In this document: positions 46,585 through 56,020 of the stretch, one piece after another | Numbering within the stretch: position 1 is the stretch's first letter | Layout of the letters: each line of letters begins with the position of its first letter | NCBI RefSeq assembly: GCF_010091925.1 | Contig: NZ_WVID01000011.1 | Location: 1-64,000, forward strand | Direction of reading: 5' to 3' | Length of the DNA: 64,000 nt | Origin: Nostoc sp. B(2019) | GTDB taxonomy: Bacteria; Cyanobacteriota; Cyanobacteriia; Cyanobacteriales; Nostocaceae | Translations under genes and position numbers: made by a program | The notes under the pieces: generated by a model | Database searches by the model: none | What the model saw: only the letters and a program-made list of their open reading frames with translations | What the model was told of the DNA's origin: nothing

Positions 46585-47352
46585 CTATCCTTCATTTGAG
46601 CGGTCTTCAAATTGCTGACGACGGCGTTGTTGTTGACGGCGACGAGGTTCGCGGTCACGATCGCGATCGCGTGTTGTGGGTGGGGGCGGAGTTTCTTCCT
46701 GTCCAGGGATAATTTCTCCCTTAAACACCCAGACTTTGATGCCTAGAATGCCGTAAACCGTTTTTGCCGTGCAATAAGAGTAGTCAATGTCTGCCCGTAA
46801 GGTATGTAGAGGTACTCTACCTTCACGAGTCCACTCTGTCCGGGCAATTTCTGCACCGTTGAGGCGACCGCTGACTTGGATCTTAATACCTTGGATCCCA
46901 GCACGTTGAGCACGCTGAATCGCTTGCCGTACTACCCGCCGAAACGAAACACGACGTTCTAATTGTTGAGCAATGTATTCGGCAATTAAGTAGGCATCAG
47001 CATCAACTCGTTGTACTTCAACTACGTTAATGCGAATTTGACGGTTGCTACCCAACAGTTCTTGGAGTCCGGTACGCAGTGATTCAATGCCTTGTCCACC
47101 ACGACCTACTACTACGCCTGGTCTAGCTGTACGTACTTCTAAGTCGATTTGGTCGGCTTTGCGCTCAATCCGCACCTCGGAGATCCCGGCGTTGTTTTGA
47201 GCAAGTCTACCCAGCTTTTTTTCTATGTATTGACGGAGTTTGTGGTCTTCTTGTAGAAGTTCTGGATAGCGTTCAGGAACGGCAAACCAACGGGATTGAT
47301 GCTCGTGTGTAATACCCAGGCGAAAACCAACTGGATGAATCTTCTGTCCCAC
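46585..47352 (-). CDS. rpsC: 30S ribosomal protein S3
   Basis: 255 residues with KH domain ([18 protein letters not shown] near 78-95) and C-terminal [13 protein letters not shown]3 is at the mRNA entry site and has helicase function. The C-terminus is extended by a Pro/Arg/Asp/Gln-rich tail ([20 protein letters not shown]), partly encoded by overlapping HIP1-like GCGATCGC units (46660-46672). Confidence 0.95.
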   Translation of the reverse strand: MGQKIHPVGFRLGITHEHQSRWFAVPERYPELLQEDHKLRQYIEKKLGRLAQNNAGISEVRIERKADQIDLEVRTARPGVVVGRGGQGIESLRTGLQELLGSNRQIRINVVEVQRVDADAYLIAEYIAQQLERRVSFRRVVRQAIQRAQRAGIQGIKIQVSGRLNGAEIARTEWTREGRVPLHTLRADIDYSYCTAKTVYGILGIKVWVFKGEIIPGQEETPPPPTTRDRDRDREPRRRQQQRRRQQFEDRSNEG

Positions 47353-47404
47353 AAATGCTTCCTCTAAAATTTCTTACTTTACGCAATTTTTCGTGTAAAC
47401 GTGC

Positions 47405-47761
47405 TTATTTTTCTGGGGCGGCTGCAACAGCCACGGTGATATGACACGTCGGCTTGCGAATTTGGTAAGCTCGACCTTGCGCTCTAGGTTGGAACCGTTT
47501 CAGCACTGGCCCTTGATCGGCATACGCCTGAGTAATCACTAGCTGAGTCCGATCTAACCCCGCGTTGTGTTCTGCATTGGCAGCAGCGCTTCTAAGAACC
47601 TTTAATATGGGTTCTGTAGCTCTATAAGGCATGAATTCCAGGATAATTAGCGCTTCTCTATACGACCGTCCGCGAATTTGATCTAGTACACGACGCACTT
47701 TGTAGGCAGAAAAGCGTAGAAATCGGGCGCTCGCTTTTACTTCAGTAGTTTCAGTAGCCAT
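47405..47761 (-). CDS. rplV: 50S ribosomal protein L22
   Basis: 118 residues from ATG 47761 ([22 protein letters not shown]); a longer frame starts in the repeat upstream. [22 protein letters not shown] and the tunnel hairpin [21 protein letters not shown] are diagnostic. It ends in an Ala-rich tail. Confidence 0.95.
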   Translation of the reverse strand: MATETTEVKASARFLRFSAYKVRRVLDQIRGRSYREALIILEFMPYRATEPILKVLRSAAANAEHNAGLDRTQLVITQAYADQGPVLKRFQPRAQGRAYQIRKPTCHITVAVAAAPEK

Positions 47762-47897
47762 AATTTTCTCCTTTTTTGTCATTTGCCATTTGTGAGCCAG
47801 TGCGGTCTTGGGGGTTTTCCCCATGAGTAACTGGCGAACCCAAAGGGTCATTTGTCATTTGTCTTTAGCTAATGACTAATGACTTCATGACTAACGA
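47762..47897. repeat. Repeat mosaic, rpsS-rplV junction
   Basis: TTTTGTCATTTGCCATTTGTG, a palindromic core (GAGCCAGTGCGGTCTTGGGGG ... CCCC ... AACTGGC), then TCATTTGTCATTTGTC and inverse CTAATGACTAATGAC. Same build as 43623-43760. Confidence 0.65.
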
Positions 47898-48176
47898 CTA
47901 CCTACCTGCTTTTTTGTCACTTTTACCATGACCCCTGTAGGTGCGTGTCGGGGCAAACTCCCCCAACTTGTGTCCCACCATCTGCTCACTGACAAACACT
48001 GGAACGTGTTGGCGTCCGTTGTGAACAGCTATGGTATGACCTACCATTAGGGGTAAAATTGTCGAGGCTCTCGACCAAGTTTTAATAACTTGTTTTTCGT
48101 TTCTAGCATTCAGCTTTTCAATTTTGCTGAGCAAATGATCGGCCACAAAAGGCCCTTTTTTTAGAGAACGACCCAT
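47898..48176 (-). CDS. rpsS: 30S ribosomal protein S19
   Basis: 92 residues from ATG 48176 ([20 protein letters not shown]), standard length; upstream codons are a heptamer array. [21 protein letters not shown] and the C-terminal [18 protein letters not shown] are diagnostic. It is located 10 bases from the end of rplB sequence plus the array. Confidence 0.95.
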   Translation of the reverse strand: MGRSLKKGPFVADHLLSKIEKLNARNEKQVIKTWSRASTILPLMVGHTIAVHNGRQHVPVFVSEQMVGHKLGEFAPTRTYRGHGKSDKKAGR

Positions 48177-48180
48177 AATC

Positions 48181-48240
48181 AGAAAGTTTTGAGTTTTGAG
48201 TTTTGAGTTTTGAGTTTCGAGTTTTAAGTGTTGAGTTTGA
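48181..48240. repeat. GAGTTTT heptamer array, rplB-rpsS junction
   Basis: GTTTTGAGTTTTGAGTTTTG and further copies to 48238, about seven units of the 7-base word TTTTGAG with mild decay. It is immediately upstream of the rpsS start. Confidence 0.75.
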
Positions 48241-48273
48241 TAAATCCACTCAGCACTCTCCACTCACGACTGA

Positions 48274-49137
48274 TTAAGACTCACGACCACCGCGACCACG
48301 TTTAGAAGATTTGCGGCGGCGACGCACAATCAATTTGCTGCTGAGTTTCTTGCGATTGCGTGTCTTTGCACCCAAAGTCGGTTTCCCCCAAGGTGTCACA
48401 GGCCCCGATCTACCAATTGGTGCTCTACCTTCACCACCGCCGTGGGGGTGATCAACTGGGTTCATGACGCTACCTCTGACTTTAGGACGGCGACCTTTCC
48501 AGCGATTTCGTCCTGCTTTACCTGCGCTCAGATTTCTGGCGTCAGTGTTGCCTACTTGTCCAATAGTGGCGTAGCATTCACGCCGAATCAAGCGGACTTC
48601 TCCCGATGGCAACTTGAGAGTTACGTAATTACCTTCTTTTGCCACAACTTGAGCACTAGCACCAGCGGAACGCACCATTTGACCACCTTTGCCAGGAGTC
48701 AATTCCACATTGTGAACACTAGTACCCAAGGGAATGTTCGAGAGAGGTAAGGCGTTACCATCTTCAAAGGGAGCTTCGGGGCCAGCAATGACTGTTGTTC
48801 CGACTTTTAACCCGTTTGGTTGGAGGATGTAACGCTTCTCGCCATCCTGGTAATACAAAAGGGCAATGCGAGCATTACGATTTGGATCGTATTCAATAGC
48901 TGCGACTTTGGCAGGAATATTACGCTTATCTCTTTTAAAGTCGATGATCCTGTAAAGTTGCTTGTGTCCGCCACCCCGGCGACGGCTAGTAATCCGCCCT
49001 TGATTGTTCCGACCTTTGGCGCGATGTACCGATGTTGTGAGGGATTTCTCCGGCTCAGTTTTGGTAATTTCTGCAAAGTCGGAGATCGTAACTTGGCGAG
49101 TGCTGGGGGTATAAGGGCGATAAGAACGAGTACCCAT
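48274..49137 (-). CDS. rplB: 50S ribosomal protein L2
   Basis: 287 residues. The conserved [19 protein letters not shown], the peptidyl transferase-proximal [20 protein letters not shown] and the basic tail [13 protein letters not shown] are present. L2 is a core rRNA-binding protein of the 50S. It follows rplW at 7 bases. Confidence 0.95.
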   Translation of the reverse strand: MGTRSYRPYTPSTRQVTISDFAEITKTEPEKSLTTSVHRAKGRNNQGRITSRRRGGGHKQLYRIIDFKRDKRNIPAKVAAIEYDPNRNARIALLYYQDGEKRYILQPNGLKVGTTVIAGPEAPFEDGNALPLSNIPLGTSVHNVELTPGKGGQMVRSAGASAQVVAKEGNYVTLKLPSGEVRLIRRECYATIGQVGNTDARNLSAGKAGRNRWKGRRPKVRGSVMNPVDHPHGGGEGRAPIGRSGPVTPWGKPTLGAKTRNRKKLSSKLIVRRRRKSSKRGRGGRES

Positions 49138-49144
49138 CTTAGCT

Positions 49145-49459
49145 TTAAACCTCTGGGAATAGAACTTGTCTAATCTTGTCTTCGTCCCCAGGCGCGACAG
49201 TAACTATGGCTCGCTTATATTGGGGCTTGTAACCAATAAATCTGCCAACGCGCCGCTTTTTACGCGGTGGTAGCGCAGTATTGACTTGTACAACCTTGAC
49301 CTGAAATAGGTCTTCGATCGCCGCTTTGATTTGGGGCTTGGTTGCTTTCGGAATTACTTCAAAAGTGTATTTGTTCTGCTCCATCAGCATGGTCGCCTTC
49401 TCTGTGACAATTGGGCGACGTACTAAGTCGGCAAGATCACGGGGGTCAAAGCTAGGCAC
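49145..49459 (-). CDS. rplW: 50S ribosomal protein L23
   Basis: 104 residues from GTG 49459 ([20 protein letters not shown]), overlapping the rplD end by 8 bases. [27 protein letters not shown] and [17 protein letters not shown] (family block) confirm it. L23 docks trigger factor and SRP at the tunnel exit. Confidence 0.94.
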   Translation of the reverse strand: MPSFDPRDLADLVRRPIVTEKATMLMEQNKYTFEVIPKATKPQIKAAIEDLFQVKVVQVNTALPPRKKRRVGRFIGYKPQYKRAIVTVAPGDEDKIRQVLFPEV

Positions 49460-50084
49460 TGTAGACCTCCTGAATTTTTTCTAGGGCTGATGCCGTAATT
49501 ACAATTTTGTCAGCGTGCAGCAAATCGTAAACATTTAGCTGGTCAGCTGCAATTAGCTTTAAATTTTCTATATTGCGGGCTGACAAATATACGTTTTCAG
49601 GAAACTCAGACAAAATTAACAGTGTCTTAGTTTCTGGTGCTGCTCCCCAACGAGCCAGTGCTGCCACTAATTCTTTGGTTTTTGGGCGGGATAGCTCGTT
49701 GCCAAATTCTTCTACTACAATCAAATCGTCAATACGACCGACCAAAGCTGTCCGCAGTGCTAAACGCCGTTCTTTGCGGTTTAACTTCAGATTGAAGTCT
49801 CTGGGCTTTGGCCCAAATATCACACCACCACCACGCCACAGTGGTGAACGAATAGAACCTGCACGAGCACGACCAGTACCTTTTTGCCGCCAAGGTTTGC
49901 GACCACCACCCCTAACTTCGGAACGAGTTTTTGTACTAGCAGTTCCTTGGCGAGAGTTGGTCATTTGTCTTACCAAAGCTCTATGCACAATATGTGCTGC
50001 CGTTTCCTCTTTGGCAACTCGCAACTCGAAGGTGGTCTCTCCGACTTGTTCTCCTTGCCAATTTTTAACTACACTTTCAACCAT
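49452..50084 (-). CDS. rplD: 50S ribosomal protein L4
   Basis: 210 residues from ATG 50084 ([15 protein letters not shown]). The extended loop [30 protein letters not shown] reaches the exit tunnel; [13 protein letters not shown] is diagnostic. In E. coli L4 represses its own operon; here this is unknown. Translational overlap with rplW. Confidence 0.95.
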   Translation of the reverse strand: MVESVVKNWQGEQVGETTFELRVAKEETAAHIVHRALVRQMTNSRQGTASTKTRSEVRGGGRKPWRQKGTGRARAGSIRSPLWRGGGVIFGPKPRDFNLKLNRKERRLALRTALVGRIDDLIVVEEFGNELSRPKTKELVAALARWGAAPETKTLLILSEFPENVYLSARNIENLKLIAADQLNVYDLLHADKIVITASALEKIQEVYSA

Positions 50085-50089
50085 CTTCC

Positions 50090-50264
50090 TTGTTTGTCCT
50101 TTGTCATTTGTCATTAGTCATTAGTCCATAGCCTATAGTCCAATGACTATTGACTCTTGACTATTGAACGCCAGTTCAACGCCACTCCCCTCAACGGAGG
50201 GAACCTCCGCACAGGGGTGGCTCCTCAACGGGGGGAACCCCCGCACGTGACTGGCTCCTTTTGA
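50090..50264. repeat. Repeat mosaic, rplC-rplD junction
   Basis: Heptamers (GTCATTTGTCATTAGTCATT, 50102-50124) and inverse units (CAATGACTATTGACTCTTGAC), then two copies of a GC-rich palindrome: GCCACTCCCCTCAACGGAGG ... AGGGGTGGC, and CTCAACGGGGGGAACCCCCG. Related to 43690-43740. Confidence 0.7.
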
Positions 50265-50900
50265 CTACTTACCGACTCGCTTTGCAGGTAAAACATTTAC
50301 CAAGGCACCTGGCTTACCAGGAATGGCCCCCTTAATTAGCAATAAGTTACGTTCCGAGTCTACTTTCACCACGATCAACTTGCGGATTGTGATGCGCTTC
50401 CCGCCCAAACGCCCTGCCATCCGTTTACCTGGATAGACACGTCCTGGTGTTGTACCGGCACCAATGGAACCGGGCGCTCTGTGGTTTTTGGAACCATGGG
50501 ACATCGGCCCCCGACCAAAGTTGTTACGCTTTTGGTTCCCCGCAAAACCGCGCCCGATACTTGTACCGACTACATCTACAATTTGACCTTCACTAAAAAT
50601 ATCTGCTTTAATCTGCTGACCTAAAGCATAATCACTAGAGCTATCGGTGTGATACTCATTTAAATGACGCAATGCTGGGGCAGATGATTTAGCCAAGTGC
50701 CCTAGCAGTGGACTGTTTAATGCTTTTGGTTTTACTTCGCCATAGCCTACTTGGATGGCAGAGTAACCGTCGGTTTGTTTCGTTTTAATTTGTGTAACGG
50801 TGCATGGCCCTGCTTGTATAACAGTGACAGGAATAGATACTCCTGCTGCATCAAATATTTGGGTCATGCCCAGCTTGGTGCCGAGAATACCTACAGACAC
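50265..50900 (-). CDS. rplC: 50S ribosomal protein L3
   Basis: 211 residues, first gene of the cluster. [40 protein letters not shown] and [21 protein letters not shown] are diagnostic. L3 starts 50S assembly and reaches the peptidyl transferase centre. rpsJ is not adjacent, so the S10 part of the usual operon lies elsewhere. Confidence 0.95.
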   Translation of the reverse strand: MSVGILGTKLGMTQIFDAAGVSIPVTVIQAGPCTVTQIKTKQTDGYSAIQVGYGEVKPKALNSPLLGHLAKSSAPALRHLNEYHTDSSSDYALGQQIKADIFSEGQIVDVVGTSIGRGFAGNQKRNNFGRGPMSHGSKNHRAPGSIGAGTTPGRVYPGKRMAGRLGGKRITIRKLIVVKVDSERNLLLIKGAIPGKPGALVNVLPAKRVGK

Positions 50901-52099
50901 AATAACTGGTTCTCCTTTCTACTTGCTGACTTTGGAATTAGACTTGAGAGGACACATGATTGTCAACATTGGTCTTGGGTGGAGAGGCCTCCGAAATTTG
51001 GAGCAGCTAATGCCGAACCAAATCTTTTAGGATGCAACAAACCGTGTCCATACTGTTTGGTGAATCCGTTTACTTTCACTCATTGGCTCACTAGAACAGC
51101 CACAAGCTTCCTCCCGATGGGAAGGAGTATTTTATGGAATCAATGCAAGGCGCTACAGCTTTGTGCTGTGTGCAGCAATGCTTTCGTCCAAGCAATTGCT
51201 CTGGCACTTCCTGGTTGTAGTTGGACTTAAGCGGCTGTTTACCGCTCAGTATCCATTAACTGAGACTGATGCAAAGTCATGAAACCAACATTACTGCTCA
51301 GTTTCCACTTCACTAAATACCTTAAACTATAGCTTAAGGTTTTGCCTAGTTCTTCAGGAGCTACAAGAGTGAATGTAGCTTTGTTTTCATGGCTGGTTTA
51401 ACTTTTGAGCCACGAGCTTATGTGTTGACTGTGCCGAATATCTAGCTTACCAGTGTTTTAACCAATCTGAGTCAGTTTATCCAATTTGGAATCAAGCTAT
51501 CAACTTTTGATACTTGAACCAACTAAGAGAATGGCAATAAAAAGGTAGCCTAATTTCTACGCTTAGTCACAATCTAATAATATATATCAATTATTTATTT
51601 TTGTCTATAAATTTGACTAAAATCCTTCTCTTACCTTTCTACTAAGGGTAAGGGAAAAATGGTGAATTCAAAGGTTGAGGCGATCGCACAGTGGAATTAC
51701 AGCTATTTGAACGTTTTAAAGACTGTATCGCAGGATATTTGGTAGAAGACGGCAGTTTGCAGAGGTATGTCTTACACGAACAACTATTTCCTTTACAGAT
51801 ATGCGTTCGACAAATAAGTTTCACTTGGATTGGGCTGCTAGTCGCGTAGGCGTAGCCCGTCGTAGCGAAAAGTTGAGCCAGTAGCTTGGGCGGGTTCCCA
51901 GATTTGGGCAAAGTGGCGTGGAGCACCGGAAGCCGACGCTCCAAACTTTTAAAGACAGACATCGCTTTAACGACTTTAAATCTCAAATTCTGTTCGCCTT
52001 ATAAACCGAACCAAATCTAGTTCATAAGTTATTGTTGAACTCAATCTAGCAGTTAACGGTAAATAATAGAGATATCTGAGTGGGATAAGACGAAAATCT
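50901..52099. other. 1.2-kb spacer between rplC and ndhN
   Basis: Divergent promoter region for the ribosomal cluster and ndhN. No convincing gene: frames at 50751-51230 and 51642-51986 show no family features. It has two neighbouring stems, ACCTTAA/TTAAGGT (51319-51340) and AGCTACA/TGTAGCT (51359-51380), a 52-codon plus-strand fragment from GTG 51691 that stops at the edge of a repeat, and the repeat block 51841-51950. Confidence 0.5.
51841..51950. repeat. GC-rich dispersed repeat upstream of ndhN
   Basis: GCGTAGGCGTAGCCCGTCG, then AAGTTGAGCCAGTAGCTTGGG (near match to 36175-36195), GGGTTCCC, and a hairpin GGAGC...ACCGGAAGCCGAC...GCTCC shared with 22345-22374. A mosaic of pieces seen in other repeats of this window. 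Confidence 0.6.
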
Positions 52100-52576
52100 A
52101 TGGCATTGATTACCACTGGTAACGCTTTAATCCGCGACCTGGAAAAATTTGGCGCTCTTGGTGTATACGTACCTCTGGAAGGGGGTTATGAAGGACGTTA
52201 TCAACGTCGAGTGCGTGCAGCTGGCTACACTACCCTCCACATTACTGCTAGGGGACTGGGCGATGTGGCTGCATATCTCACTAGAGTTCATGGAGTCAGA
52301 CCTCCCCATCTAGGTAAAAAAAGCACTGGTAGTGGTGCTGCGGTGGGTTATGTATACTACGCACCACCAATAATCAATTCTCACTTAGAGCAGTTACCAC
52401 CAAAGTCAAAGGGGCTGGTCTTGTGGATTATTGAAGGACATATTCTTTCCAATCAGGAACTTGAGTATTTAGTAACTTTACCCAGTTTGGAACCACGAGT
52501 AAAAGTAATCATCGAGAGGGGTGGCGATCGCGCCTTCCGTTGGACGCCTCTAGAAAAAACGCTCTTAGCTAGTTAG
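52100..52576 (+). CDS. ndhN: NDH-1 complex subunit N
   Basis: 158 residues, the oxygenic-photosynthesis-specific subunit N of the NDH-1 (photosynthetic complex I) peripheral arm. It opens MALITTGNALIRDLEKFGALG and has the conserved YVPLEGGYEGRYQRRVRAAGY, with C-terminal KVIIERGGDRAFRWTPLEK. No cofactor-binding motif, as expected for a structural subunit. NDH-1 serves cyclic electron flow and respiration in thylakoids. A heptamer array follows the stop. Confidence 0.93.
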   Translation: MALITTGNALIRDLEKFGALGVYVPLEGGYEGRYQRRVRAAGYTTLHITARGLGDVAAYLTRVHGVRPPHLGKKSTGSGAAVGYVYYAPPIINSHLEQLPPKSKGLVLWIIEGHILSNQELEYLVTLPSLEPRVKVIIERGGDRAFRWTPLEKTLLAS

Positions 52577-52627
52577 TCCTTAGTCATTAGTCATTAGTCA
52601 TTTGCTGATTGCTAATGACTAATGACT
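52577..52627. repeat. Inverted heptamer array between convergent genes
   Basis: TTAGTCATTAGTCATTAGTCA (about 52583-52603) then GCTAATGACTAATGAC (52611-52626). The complementary halves make a hairpin that could terminate both transcripts. It provides the last codons and stop of the GNAT gene. Confidence 0.65.
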
Positions 52628-53088
52628 TCAATTAGCATTTCGATAGTGCTGAACCGAAAACCACAGGATGCAAACAATCGGCGTGCGGCTTCGTTAACTG
52701 CTGCTGTGTCTAGGCGAATTTGCTTCACACCCATTTGATTAAAGCGTTCAACACTTAGCATCACCATTTGCCGCGCAACACCGTTTTGGCGATATTCTGG
52801 CTCAACCCAGATATCGTGAATAAAAGCAAATTCCTGTAGATGGTAAATTGGTATTTCTCTTTCAACTGTCGCTACTAGAAATGCTACCAGTTGCCTTTCA
52901 TCCTCAGACACTAAAAATACGCTACGCTCGTTATTTGCTAACCGCCTTAACCATTGTTCATAACGCTGTTCTGGATCTGGTAGAAAACCATATTTGGCAG
53001 AATCCCAGGACTCATGCAAAGCACAGATCTTAGCAACCATCGGTAAAACTGCGGGTACATCAGCTGTTGTAGCGGGGCGGATCAGCAT
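52612..53088 (-). CDS. GNAT-family N-acetyltransferase
   Basis: 158 residues with the full GNAT fold: MLIRPATTADVPAVLPMV start, strand beta4 HDIWVEPEYRQNGVARQMVML (near 90-110; acetyl-CoA loop Q-x2-G-x-A) and a C-terminal AARRLFASCGFRF. The substrate is unknown; similar enzymes modify small amines or protein N-termini. The final codons (ISH, stop) come from the heptamer array, so the natural end may have been replaced. It is convergent with ndhN and 26 bases after the ABC permease gene, perhaps co-transcribed. Confidence 0.8.
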   Translation of the reverse strand: MLIRPATTADVPAVLPMVAKICALHESWDSAKYGFLPDPEQRYEQWLRRLANNERSVFLVSEDERQLVAFLVATVEREIPIYHLQEFAFIHDIWVEPEYRQNGVARQMVMLSVERFNQMGVKQIRLDTAAVNEAARRLFASCGFRFSTIEMLIEVISH

Positions 53089-53114
53089 AAAGTCATGAAG
53101 TATAAACGAAGAGA

Positions 53115-53942
53115 CTAATCTTGCTGGTGAGCAAATTTATAACCACCCCACAGAGAAAGGGCGATCGCTACTATTAGCAAAATCGGCACGCTGTACCAAG
53201 GAAACTGAGATAATGGCAAATGGGCAGCTGCACGCAATCCAATGCTGGCATAAGTCAACGGTAACAGGTAAACTACGGCTTTCAGGGCAATTGGTAATGT
53301 TCCAGGATCAAAGAAAGTAGCTCCTAAAAAAGACATGGGGATGATCACAAAGTTGTTGTAGAGTCCTACTGATTCGAGCGATCGCACACTCAACCCGACA
53401 ATCACCCCCAACCCTGCAAATACAGCACAATTCAGTACTACCAACAGTATAAATAGCGGGTTAAGAAAATTCCAGTTTCCAGTCAACAGCACTGCTACTA
53501 AAATCACTGAACCAGAAGTCATCAACCCCCGCACTATTCCGGCCAGCATTTTACCGATGTGTAACGCTAACGGATGTATGGGGGCTAGTAACAACTCCTC
53601 AAAGGTTTTGGTAAAGATTCTGTCTCCGCAAATCGAAAATGTTGTCCCACCAAAGCTAATAGTCATCGACGACAGCGCTACCATCCCCGGTAGCATGAAT
53701 TCTAAATAGTTATCATAGTTACCACTAATTCCTGAGCCTGGTTTGATTGAACTACCCAAACCCAACCCAAAAGCTAAAATGTATATAAGTGGAGATATTA
53801 AGCCTGATGCAGCAACTTGTACTATTCTCACACGTAAATCGAGCCAATCGCCCCAAAAAATAGTCAAACTATCTGCTAAGAGGATTTGAAATTGAGAAGT
53901 TTTAAACCTCTTGCTTGAGAGTAATGCTCTGGTAAATGCCAC
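53115..53942 (-). CDS. ABC-2 type transporter permease
   Basis: 275 residues with six membrane helices. An N-terminal soluble stretch (about 1-32) precedes the first helix. FEELLLAPIHPLALHIGKMLAG is the coupling-region motif of ABC-2 permeases (NodJ/DrrB type), and FLGATFFDPGTLP follows in the C-terminal helices. It needs an ATPase that is not encoded next to it in this window. Probably exports a lipid, polysaccharide or drug-like molecule; no specific substrate can be named. It begins 26 bases upstream of the GNAT gene. Confidence 0.8.
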   Translation of the reverse strand: MAFTRALLSSKRFKTSQFQILLADSLTIFWGDWLDLRVRIVQVAASGLISPLIYILAFGLGLGSSIKPGSGISGNYDNYLEFMLPGMVALSSMTISFGGTTFSICGDRIFTKTFEELLLAPIHPLALHIGKMLAGIVRGLMTSGSVILVAVLLTGNWNFLNPLFILLVVLNCAVFAGLGVIVGLSVRSLESVGLYNNFVIIPMSFLGATFFDPGTLPIALKAVVYLLPLTYASIGLRAAAHLPLSQFPWYSVPILLIVAIALSLWGGYKFAHQQD

Positions 53943-54353
53943 TTTCTAATTACTTATCAAAAATTTTATCAACTATTAATTTACATTTTTTGGTACATCA
54001 ATTACCAGAAATAACTAAAAGCTCTAAGTCTAAGAAATTAAAATTTAAAAAAGCTAAAATTTATATAAGCCATGCATCATGACAGTACCATCTTGGCAAA
54101 TTCAATCCTAGTTATCTGAAACCAATAAAAAATTATGATATAATTAGTGACTATCTGTTGATTAAAAAGAAATAAAAACCTGTAAAGGTTAAAATTCTGT
54201 CCAGACATCAAAACTTATTTGCTATTTTTGTCATTTAATAAGAAAATTGCACGTAAAGTTGCAGGCAATTACAGTCAAGACTCGGCATACTGAAAGAGGG
54301 AGAGAAGTTTAGACCACTCCCAGCCCAATCGGCGTGAAGGTGATTAAGCAACA
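53943..54353. other. Divergent AT-rich spacer
   Basis: 411 bases between the divergent ABC permease and DUF3172 genes. Very AT-rich, no gene, no array. GGTGA lies about 12 bases before the ATG at 54354. Confidence 0.4.
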
Positions 54354-54893
54354 ATGAGACGTAAATCTACTGGTAGACAGGCTACTACTTCTAAACCCTC
54401 TGCTTTCCAATCCCCTCTGTTTAACTTCACCACCATCGCAATTTTGGGAGGGGTGTTGATTTTGGGAATTGGGATTGGCATTGCTTTTAGTTCTACAACC
54501 ACATTGGCTCCATCAAATGTGGCTTCCCGTGAATTTATTGATACAAAAGCACCCAACCCTGAGATTTGCGTGCAGTATGGAGCCAGCGCTATGGTGATGG
54601 ACGCTAGACTGTTTGTCACTCTCAACCCCTTCAATGTCTATGTTGCTCAGCCTAGTATGCGTCCTGGATGCGTCATCAGACAAAATAACTGGGCACTTTT
54701 AGAGCAACGCAAGCTGGTTACATCTGACCAGGTAAGAGATTGCAAAAACCGACTGAATACCTTTGGCTTTACAGGTAACTTAGACAGTGACAAACCTGAT
54801 ATTAGGTGTATATATCAGAATGAAGCTGCTCAAAACTTCTTTACGGCTCAACCAGGGGCAGTTGGCTCACCTCAAGAAACAGACAGATTCTAG
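54354..54893 (+). CDS. DUF3172 membrane protein
   Basis: 179 residues; I recognise the DUF3172 family of cyanobacteria. One membrane segment (about 26-46) follows a basic, Ser/Thr-rich start, so the bulk faces the lumen or periplasm. The outer part has conserved NPEICVQYGASAMVMDARLFVTLNPF and SMRPGCVIRQNNWALLE blocks with four cysteines (about 72, 106, 128, 147). Function unknown. It is flanked by divergent and convergent genes, so it is transcribed alone. Confidence 0.75.
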   Translation: MRRKSTGRQATTSKPSAFQSPLFNFTTIAILGGVLILGIGIGIAFSSTTTLAPSNVASREFIDTKAPNPEICVQYGASAMVMDARLFVTLNPFNVYVAQPSMRPGCVIRQNNWALLEQRKLVTSDQVRDCKNRLNTFGFTGNLDSDKPDIRCIYQNEAAQNFFTAQPGAVGSPQETDRF

Positions 54894-54944
54894 ATTTGGG
54901 TAATGGGTAATGGGTTTTTCCATTACCAATTACTGATAATCAAT

Positions 54945-55769
54945 TTAGTAGCTGGTTTTAGGTAAAGGTTGACCAAACTCAATTACCTCTATGTTGGAAT
55001 CATTGGGTTGATTATTCGGGGCTGTTGGTACTGGAAATTCAGACTGGCTAAAAGGAGGAATGCTATTTAAATTACCGGGTCGATTTGGGAAAGTGGCAGG
55101 AGGAAGAATAGAATTAGGTAGTTGAGAGGGTTGATTAGGAGTCAGGGGAGGGACAGTTACAAAAGGCTGTTGTGGATTAGTTGTTTGTGGTAGGTCGCTG
55201 GATGGGGGCGGAAGTGTGAACAAGGGCGGTTGTGCGTTAGTAGTCGTTAGCGGTAGATTATTAGGCGGCTGTGAGTAGGGTGAAGGCGAGGAATATCCTG
55301 GTTGCACAGAAGTACTATAACCAGGAGTAACAGGACGTAAAACCCAGCGAGTGGGGTTCTTTTGGGAAACAGGTTGCAGTTGCAACTGCTTTAGATTTAA
55401 AGAAGTATTTGGTGCTAAATCTAAGACGATGCGGGTGCTACTTGCGTTCAATTGAGAAACGCGAATTCTTTGGATTGCTCCAGAATAATTTTGTTGAGTA
55501 GTAACATAACCCAACTGGGTGTCTGGCAGATCTACAACAATACGAGGGGGTTGAGCAAGGTAGAAATAGCGGGGGGTTGTACCTGCTGAGAGGGTAATTT
55601 CTAGTTGTACTTTGTCTGGATAAAAGCGCCAATCATCTAGTTTTGCTACTGGTGTAGCAGCACTGCTAACAGTTTCAAGGGCAATTGCTACGTACAAACT
55701 AAACAAGCTTACGCCAAACAGATGCTTGTAGTATTGGAAAGATTCCCTAGTCTTTAGTCCCTTGTCCAT
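54945..55769 (-). CDS. AMIN-domain envelope protein
   Basis: 274 residues: a signal peptide or anchor (about 17-37, ending in SSAAT), an AMIN domain (about 40-145; PRYFYLAQPPRIVVDLPDTQ, IRVSQLNASSTRIVLDLAP), then over 120 residues of Pro/Asn/Gln/Ser-rich low complexity. AMIN domains target proteins to the septum or peptidoglycan and secretin complexes. No amidase domain is present, so it is probably structural. The end (NDSNIEVIEFGQPLP) is family-like. Isolated gene. Confidence 0.75.
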   Translation of the reverse strand: MDKGLKTRESFQYYKHLFGVSLFSLYVAIALETVSSAATPVAKLDDWRFYPDKVQLEITLSAGTTPRYFYLAQPPRIVVDLPDTQLGYVTTQQNYSGAIQRIRVSQLNASSTRIVLDLAPNTSLNLKQLQLQPVSQKNPTRWVLRPVTPGYSTSVQPGYSSPSPYSQPPNNLPLTTTNAQPPLFTLPPPSSDLPQTTNPQQPFVTVPPLTPNQPSQLPNSILPPATFPNRPGNLNSIPPFSQSEFPVPTAPNNQPNDSNIEVIEFGQPLPKTSY

Positions 55770-56020
55770 TCTTTTGATCCCTTGTAGGTTGAGCGATAAA
55801 GTATGGTTTATCGACTAGCAATATAGCAATTTCTAATTAGTAATTACGGGTTACTAATTTCTTAAGCTAATCGGCAAACAAGATTGCATCTTAAAATAGG
55901 AGTCAGAAGTCAGGGGACAGAAGACATTGGTTATTTCTCCTTTGCTCTCCTACTTTCTCTAGCTATGACAATACTGCAAACTAAATACATATCAACTTAT
56001 TCTCCACAGTTGCCAATGTT

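Noticed and set aside
50751-51230. 159-codon plus-strand frame with several Cys and His
   Set aside because: Overlaps rplC on the opposite strand for its first third, and the rest matches no zinc-finger spacing or family I know.
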